A DNA stretch of 5,362 nt from Deltaproteobacteria bacterium (GTDB lineage: Bacteria > Myxococcota_A > UBA9160 > UBA4427). Shown here one piece after another: positions 1 to 2,918 of this stretch. Location of the stretch: assembly GCA_011051925.1 (NCBI GenBank), contig DRKE01000300.1, positions 1-5,362 of the forward strand. Direction: 5' to 3'. The translations under genes and the position numbers were made by a program. The notes beneath the pieces are model-generated. The model saw only the letters and a list, made by a program, of their open reading frames with translations. It was not told the origin of the DNA and did not search any database. The first letter of the stretch is position 1. The number at the start of each line of letters is the position of its first letter.

Positions 1-116
1 CGGAGCAGCCCCGTCCCCCTGTTTCTCGCCACCTCCACGTCGACCAGCTCACATCCGTGCTCGTCGACGACGGGCTCGATCAGGGTGCGGAGTTCTTCCG
101 GAATGTCCCGATAGAT
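1..116 (-). CDS. rimP: Ribosome maturation factor RimP, N-terminal 38 codons (3' end beyond the left edge)
   Basis: RimP binds the small ribosomal subunit and is needed for 30S maturation in the cytoplasm. The visible protein reads YRDIPEELRTLIEPVV, then DEHGCELVDVEVARNRGTGLL. This matches the RimP opening: a short helix, L-x-x-L-I-x-P-V-V, a G-x-E-L-V-D-V-E strand, then a basic turn leading to the next strand, which is cut off. Its frame is open upstream to a TGA near 235 but contains no ATG, GTG or TTG. The best start is ATC at 116-114, seven nt after AGGGAGG (130-124), which leaves the usual few residues before the first helix. An ATT at 101-99 is too far from the Shine-Dalgarno sequence, and the first CTG lies inside the conserved helix. 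nusA and infB usually follow rimP, but they are outside this window. Identity is fairly sure from a short segment; the start codon is inferred. Confidence 0.85.
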   Translation of the reverse strand, partial: MYRDIPEELRTLIEPVVDEHGCELVDVEVARNRGTGLL

Positions 117-123
117 GCGTTCG

Positions 124-130
124 CCTCCCT
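124..130 (-). promoter_or_regulatory. Shine-Dalgarno sequence of rimP
   Basis: AGGGAGG on the minus strand is nearly perfectly complementary to the 16S rRNA tail. It ends seven nt before the proposed ATC start of rimP (116-114). The site decides the start, because no conventional initiation codon exists in the rimP frame. Confidence 0.7.
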
Positions 131-165
131 GTTGACTGATCTGCCTGTTGACCGACCTGCCTGAC
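128..165. repeat. 16-bp tandem repeat, about 2.4 copies, covering the rimP ribosome-binding site
   Basis: On the plus strand CCTGTTGACTGATCTG (128-143) is followed directly by CCTGTTGACCGACCTG (144-159), 14 of 16 bases identical, and then by a truncated CCTGAC (160-165). Read as mRNA, each full unit contains GTCAACAGG. Only the rimP-proximal copy runs into the full AGGGAGG. Confidence 0.75.
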
Positions 166-175
166 TTCCCGACTG

Positions 176-196
176 CGGACGGGTTCCGACCGTCCG
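176..196 (-). repeat. Perfect 7-bp inverted repeat in the rimP leader
   Basis: CGGACGG (176-182) and CCGTCCG (190-196) can form a 7-bp G+C-rich stem with a 7-nt loop. It lies about 45 nt upstream of the rimP Shine-Dalgarno sequence. No T-tract follows on either strand, so it does not look like a terminator; it may be a leader hairpin. Confidence 0.6.
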
Positions 197-258
197 TCGA
201 TCCCCGTCGCTTCCCTGGCTTCCGCTGCCTTCATCCCGCGTCGTCGATCCAGCGCTTC

Positions 259-273
259 GGCGGACTCTCCGCC
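259..273 (-). repeat. Perfect 6-bp inverted repeat with 3-nt loop in the rimP leader
   Basis: GGCGGA (259-264) and TCCGCC (268-273) are separated by three bases and can form a compact hairpin. No T-run follows, so this is a possible leader structure rather than a terminator. Short inverted repeats are common by chance in GC-rich DNA. Confidence 0.45.
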
Positions 274-307
274 CCTGTCACCCCTGCCGCCCCTGCATCC
301 GCCCCTT
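272..307. repeat. Short 9-bp-period repeat of CCCCTG
   Basis: CCCCTG occurs at 272, 281 and 290, exactly nine bases apart, and a related CCCCTT follows at 302. It lies in the non-coding rimP leader and is small enough to reflect replication slippage. Confidence 0.55.
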
Positions 308-335
308 CCCGGAGCGCGGAACCCTCCCCGGCTCC

Positions 336-364
336 AAAACAAAAAAAGCGGACGAAACGCCCAC
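336..364 (-). terminator. Intrinsic (Rho-independent) terminator between pyrD and rimP
   Basis: On the minus strand GTGGGCG (364-358), a TTT loop (357-355) and CGTCCGC (354-348) form a 7-bp stem with two G-U pairs. It is followed at once by seven T, a G and four T (347-336). That is the full signature of an intrinsic terminator. It would end transcripts coming from pyrD or from the structured RNA just upstream. Because it lies about 220 nt before the rimP start, it could instead be the terminator half of a rimP attenuator. Confidence 0.87.
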
Positions 365-482
365 TTTCCCGGCGGCTTCGAATCGGCACGTCACAGTCCA
401 CCGGGCTTCGTCCAACCCGGTTGCCACACGCCGATCGACCCGAAAAGCTGTACTGGCGAGGCACGAAACACCCCGAAAGCCC
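336..482 (-). ncRNA. Candidate structured RNA (small RNA or rimP attenuator), family unknown
   Basis: I do not recognise this RNA. Read on the minus strand, 447-364 folds into one long imperfect hairpin. From the outside in, the helices are: 447-440 with 372-364 (8 bp, G370 bulged); 438-436 with 380-378; 435-430 with 387-382 (T381 bulged); 429-426 with 391-388; 424-422 with 395-393; and 421-414 with 407-400. The loop is GGACGA (413-408). A 4-nt bulge (399-396) and a G-G mismatch interrupt the middle. Five G-U pairs exist only in the minus-strand RNA and would be A-C mismatches in the opposite transcript, so the minus strand is the likely template of function. A smaller hairpin (475-470 with 462-457) may precede it. 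The intrinsic terminator follows directly. A promoter-like patch at 510-489 would give a transcript of about 145 nt. The 5' end is inferred. Alternatives are the pyrD 3' UTR or an attenuator leader of rimP. Confidence 0.45.
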
Positions 483-488
483 GCGCAA

Positions 489-515
489 ATTAAATGAATG
501 ACAGGTGGATGGCAA
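489..515 (-). promoter_or_regulatory. Possible sigma70-type promoter for the structured RNA or rimP
   Basis: On the minus strand TTGCCA (515-510, 5 of 6 to TTGACA) and TTTAAT (494-489, 5 of 6 to TATAAT) are separated by 15 nt. That spacing is shorter than the preferred 17, which weakens the call. The patch is the only clearly AT-rich stretch in the pyrD-rimP gap, and it sits just upstream of the hairpin region. Confidence 0.28.
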
Positions 516-531
516 GCAAGCTGCGCCCTGC

Positions 532-552
532 GGCCCCTATCCCCGAGGGGCC
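532..552 (-). repeat. Perfect 7-bp inverted repeat overlapping the pyrD stop codon
   Basis: GGCCCCT (532-538) and AGGGGCC (546-552) can pair with a 7-nt loop. The pyrD TAG (539-537) lies across the repeat. No T-tract follows on the minus strand, so it is at most an mRNA 3'-end stem; the terminator proper lies further on at 364-336. Confidence 0.5.
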
Positions 553-1490
553 TCCAGCGCCCCCGTCAGGTCCGCCACCCTTTCGAAGCCCTGGCGCCGG
601 GCATATTCCGCGATCCCCGTGGCGATCCTTCCCGCGGCGGAAGGGTCGAGGTAGTTCAGCGTCCCGACCTGGATCGCGCTCGCCCCGCAGAGCATGAACT
701 TGACGGCATCCTCGGCCCCCGTGATCCCACCCACCCCGCAGATCGGGATTCCGACGGCCTGGGCGACCTGCCAGACCATCCGCAAGGCGATCGGCCGGAT
801 CGCCGGCCCCGACAGCCCGCCCAGCACGTTCGAGAGGACGGGGCGTCGACGCTCGACATCCACCTCCATCGCCTGCACGGCATTGATCAGCGAGACGCCA
901 TCCGCCCCCTCCGCCTCGCAGACCCGGGCCATGTCGGCGATGCGCGTGACGTTGGGAGACAGCTTCACGATCAGGGGACGCGCCGTCGCGGCCCGCACGG
1001 CGCGGACGAGTTCGGCGAGCAGGACCGGGTCCTGGCCGAACTCGATGCCCCCGGATTTCACGTGCGGGCAGGAGGCGTTGATCTCGATGCCCGCGATCCG
1101 GGGATGCTCGGAGACGCGGGCCGCGAGTTCGGCATAGGCGCCGGGGTCGGTTCCGAAGGCGCTGGCAAGGACGACGGTCGCCTCGGGAAGGGCCGGCAGC
1201 TTCTCATCGAGAAAGGCCTCGACGCCGACATTCTCGATGCTGATCGCGTTGAGCATCCCGGCCGGGGTCTCCGCGATCCGCGGGGGCGGATTCCCGAAGC
1301 GCGGCTCGAGGGTGAGACTCTTCGCAACGAATCCGCCGATCGATCCGAGGTCGAGAAAGGGCGCGAATTCCGTTCCGTACCCGAAGGTCCCCGACGCCGT
1401 CAGAACGGGATTGCGCAGGGCGATGCCCGCGAACTCGACCCGCTGATCGATTCCCTCGGCCGCGGTCGACCCGCCTTCGGCCCCGCTCAA
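537..1490 (-). CDS. pyrD: Dihydroorotate dehydrogenase, class 1B catalytic (FMN) subunit PyrD
   Basis: PyrD oxidises dihydroorotate to orotate, the fourth step of UMP synthesis. As a class 1B enzyme it passes electrons through the PyrK subunit to NAD+ in the cytoplasm. The 317-residue protein is a complete TIM barrel with no membrane helix. Visible landmarks are LTASGTFGYG (30-39), KSLTLEPRFGNPPPR (57-71), ETPAGMLNAISIENVGV (74-90), NASCPHVK (138-145) with the class 1 catalytic-base cysteine C141, VKLSPN (175-180), SLINAVQA (200-207), and the FMN phosphate site GVGGI (252-256) with GASAIQVGT (269-277). H143 replaces the usual Asn of SCPN. The start is TTG at 1490-1488, behind GGGAGGGG (1503-1496). 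It overlaps the pyrK stop as TTGA, so the pair is translationally coupled. Other in-frame starts upstream would overlap pyrK deeply. Adjacent pyrK confirms class 1B rather than 1A or quinone-linked class 2. Confidence 0.96.
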   Translation of the reverse strand: MSGAEGGSTAAEGIDQRVEFAGIALRNPVLTASGTFGYGTEFAPFLDLGSIGGFVAKSLTLEPRFGNPPPRIAETPAGMLNAISIENVGVEAFLDEKLPALPEATVVLASAFGTDPGAYAELAARVSEHPRIAGIEINASCPHVKSGGIEFGQDPVLLAELVRAVRAATARPLIVKLSPNVTRIADMARVCEAEGADGVSLINAVQAMEVDVERRRPVLSNVLGGLSGPAIRPIALRMVWQVAQAVGIPICGVGGITGAEDAVKFMLCGASAIQVGTLNYLDPSAAGRIATGIAEYARRQGFERVADLTGALEAPRG

Positions 1491-2329
1491 GGCAGCCCCT
1501 CCCAATCGATCTCCCGGGCATCGAAGACCGGACCGGACCGACACACCAACGAGAAGCCCCCCCCGCTTCTCGGGACCGCGCACCCGAGGCAGACCCCGAA
1601 GCCGCAGGCCATCGGGTTCTCGAGCGAAACCAGACAGGACACCGAACGGGCCTCCGCCAGGTCGGCACAGGCCCGCATCATCGCCGTCGGCCCGACAGCG
1701 AATAGCGTTGTCTCAGCGCCCCGATCGGCGAGCCGTTCCGCCAGGGGCTCCGTCACCCGCCCCAGGATCCCGTCGCTGCCATCCTCGGTCGTACAGACCA
1801 GCTCGACGTCGAGCTCCTCGAAATCCCCCCGGCCGATCAGATCGGCCCGGGTCCGTGCACCCAGCAGGACGACGACGTCCCGGCCGGCGTTCCGGAGCGC
1901 CCGGGCCAGCTCGTAGAGGGAGGCGATCCCCGACCCGCCACCGACGAGAAGGGCGGGACCCGCATGGGCCTCGATGGGGAAACCACGGCCCAGGGGGCCC
2001 ACGAGGGGAATCGATTGTCCCGGCAGGGCCTCGGCCATCAGCGCCGTACCCCGCCCGACGACCCGGTAGAGCAACTCGATCTCCCCGCCTCCCGCCCCCG
2101 GCAACGGCCCCGGATCCCGATAGACGGCCATCGGTCGGGGCAGCAGGGGATCGCGCCGCACCACGGCCGATTCGACCCCCGCGCCGATCATCACGAACTG
2201 CCCGGGGTTCGACCCCGGCCACGAGGGCACGCCGAGGGACAGGCGCCGGCAATTGCCCTCCTGACGATTCGCCAGGACACGCGCATGGGCGCGGACCGGC
2301 TGGGCGTCGGATTCGATCGCGCACTTCAT
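1487..2329 (-). CDS. pyrK: Dihydroorotate dehydrogenase electron-transfer subunit PyrK
   Basis: PyrK carries FAD and a 2Fe-2S cluster and moves electrons from PyrD's FMN to NAD+. The 280-residue protein, close to the usual PyrK size, shows the ferredoxin-reductase layout. An N-terminal beta barrel holds the FAD motif RPMAVY (65-70) and the loop GPLGRGF (111-117). Next come a nucleotide-binding GGGSGIA (130-136) and GPTAMM (213-218). At the C-terminal end four cysteines, C242, C247, C250 and C263 (C-x4-C-x2-C-x12-C), bind the iron-sulfur cluster and are followed by SGPVF (266-270), as in characterised PyrK proteins. The ATG at 2329-2327 overlaps the rimI stop as ATGA, and GGGAAGGA (2348-2341) lies 11 nt upstream. 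The reading frame stays open further upstream, but that part is out-of-frame rimI sequence. The gene ends in TGA inside the pyrD start, so the two subunits should be made together. Confidence 0.95.
   Translation of the reverse strand: MKCAIESDAQPVRAHARVLANRQEGNCRRLSLGVPSWPGSNPGQFVMIGAGVESAVVRRDPLLPRPMAVYRDPGPLPGAGGGEIELLYRVVGRGTALMAEALPGQSIPLVGPLGRGFPIEAHAGPALLVGGGSGIASLYELARALRNAGRDVVVLLGARTRADLIGRGDFEELDVELVCTTEDGSDGILGRVTEPLAERLADRGAETTLFAVGPTAMMRACADLAEARSVSCLVSLENPMACGFGVCLGCAVPRSGGGFSLVCRSGPVFDAREIDWEGLP
1496..1503 (-). promoter_or_regulatory. Shine-Dalgarno sequence that fixes the pyrD TTG start
   Basis: GGGAGGGG on the minus strand lies within the last codons of pyrK, with 5 nt between its end and the TTG at 1490 (about 7 nt from the GGAGG core). 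It strongly supports TTG as the pyrD start over upstream alternatives. Confidence 0.8.
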
Positions 2330-2802
2330 CGACTGGCGGTTCCTTCCCGGAGAAAACGGGCGAGCAGCAGGGCGTCGTCGCCGTCGGGGTAATAGCGTGA
2401 ACGGCTTCCCACGACCACGAAACCGAGCCCTTCGTAGAGGCGCCGCGCGGTGCCGTTCGAAGCCGCCAGCTCCAGCCGCGCCTCGGCAAGACCCGCCGCA
2501 GACTCCTCCGCAATCAACGTTTCGAGCAGCTGACGCGCCATTCCCCGGCGACGGTGGTCGGGGTGGACTCCGACCAGGTCGATCTCGAGCACGTCGACGA
2601 TCCGGCGGGCCAGCAGGAAGGCGACGGGGCCGCGCCCGGTCTCGACCACCAGTCGGACACGCGCGCCCCGGGCGGCCAGGGCGGCCGCGATCTGGGAGCG
2701 CCCCCAGCCGTGATCCATGCATTCCGCGACGAGCCCGGCCAGAACCCCTTCATCTGAGGGAGATCCGCCCCGAACGAATCGTCCCGCGCCTGCTTCTCCC
2801 AC
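2326..2802 (-). CDS. rimI: RimI-like GNAT N-alpha-acetyltransferase
   Basis: RimI transfers acetyl from acetyl-CoA to a protein N-terminus, classically ribosomal protein S18. The 158-residue product is a single GNAT domain. Visible landmarks are a HGWGRSQI stretch (31-38) at the place of RimI's PWS segment, strand VAFLLARRIVD (60-70), EIDLVGVHPDHRRRGMA (73-89) with the acetyl-CoA loop R84-x-x-G87-x-A89, LELAASNGTARRLYEGLGF (110-128), and a RimI-type tail SRYYPDGDDALLLAR (135-149). E111 and Y123 align with the proposed catalytic base and acid of enterobacterial RimI. The start is GTG at 2802-2800, eight nt after GGGAGGG (2817-2811). The first in-frame ATG (2718) would remove the first helix of the fold. 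RimI is often beside tsaB/tsaD; here it leads a pyrK-pyrD unit. The GNAT fold is certain; the S18 substrate is inferred from similarity alone. Confidence 0.88.
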   Translation of the reverse strand: MGEAGAGRFVRGGSPSDEGVLAGLVAECMDHGWGRSQIAAALAARGARVRLVVETGRGPVAFLLARRIVDVLEIDLVGVHPDHRRRGMARQLLETLIAEESAAGLAEARLELAASNGTARRLYEGLGFVVVGSRSRYYPDGDDALLLARFLREGTASR

Positions 2803-2810
2803 CCGCGATT

Positions 2811-2817
2811 CCCTCCC
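2811..2817 (-). promoter_or_regulatory. Shine-Dalgarno sequence that fixes the rimI GTG start
   Basis: GGGAGGG on the minus strand ends eight nt before GTG at 2802. It decides between this start and the internal ATG at 2718, which has the wrong domain length. A small inverted repeat (GATCC and GGATC around a GGTT loop) lies just upstream. Confidence 0.75.
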
Positions 2818-2907
2818 GATCCAACCGGATCCACAACGAAATCCGTCGTCAAGGCCGAGCCCCTGCGTGTCGATAGAGAGTCCGGAAAACCCCCGATCCT
2901 CGTTCAC

Positions 2908-2913
2908 GAGAGG
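2908..2913 (+). promoter_or_regulatory. Probable Shine-Dalgarno sequence of the TPR gene
   Basis: GAGAGG is five nt upstream of TTG at 2919. That TTG is the first possible start after the in-frame TAG at 2874-2876; no ATG or GTG lies between the TAG and the beginning of the helical repeats. Confidence 0.55.
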
Positions 2914-2918
2914 CAGGT

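Larger units (their letters stand above)
2803..2918. other. Divergent intergenic region between rimI and the TPR gene
   Basis: This 116-bp region should hold the outward-facing promoters of both the rimI-pyrK-pyrD unit and the TPR gene. A TTGACG hexamer on the minus strand (2852-2847) resembles a -35 box but has no acceptable -10 at the right distance. On the plus strand CGATAGAG (2871-2878) is a weak -10-like match without a partner. A direct repeat, TCCCGATCC (2815-2823) and CCCCGATCC (2891-2899), flanks the region. I cannot name the promoters. Confidence 0.5.

Noticed and set aside
376..383. TTCGAA resembling a tRNA T-loop
   Set aside because: The flanking bases cannot form the 5-bp T stem, and no acceptor or anticodon stem fits. 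The bases are explained by the long hairpin.
387..399. ACTGTGACG on the minus strand, resembling part of a cobalamin riboswitch
   Set aside because: The rest of the B12 box and the conserved core around it are missing, and the stretch is about half the needed length.
148..515. Open frames of 94-117 codons on either strand in the pyrD-rimP gap
   Set aside because: Compositions are rich in Pro, Arg and Ser and show no recognisable domain. They run across the hairpin and terminator, which argues for non-coding DNA.
498..1916. A 472-codon plus-strand open frame opposite pyrD and pyrK
   Set aside because: It is an Arg/Pro/Asp-rich shadow of two well-conserved genes on the other strand; no family resemblance.
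2847..2852. TTGACG as a -35 box for rimI
   Set aside because: No -10 hexamer with more than a weak match lies 16-18 nt downstream, so I do not call a promoter.
2514..2852. A 112-codon minus-strand frame overlapping the start of rimI
   Set aside because: It is out of frame with the GNAT domain and loses all similarity, while the rimI frame has a better start with a Shine-Dalgarno sequence at 2817-2811. A frameshift is not needed to explain the gene.
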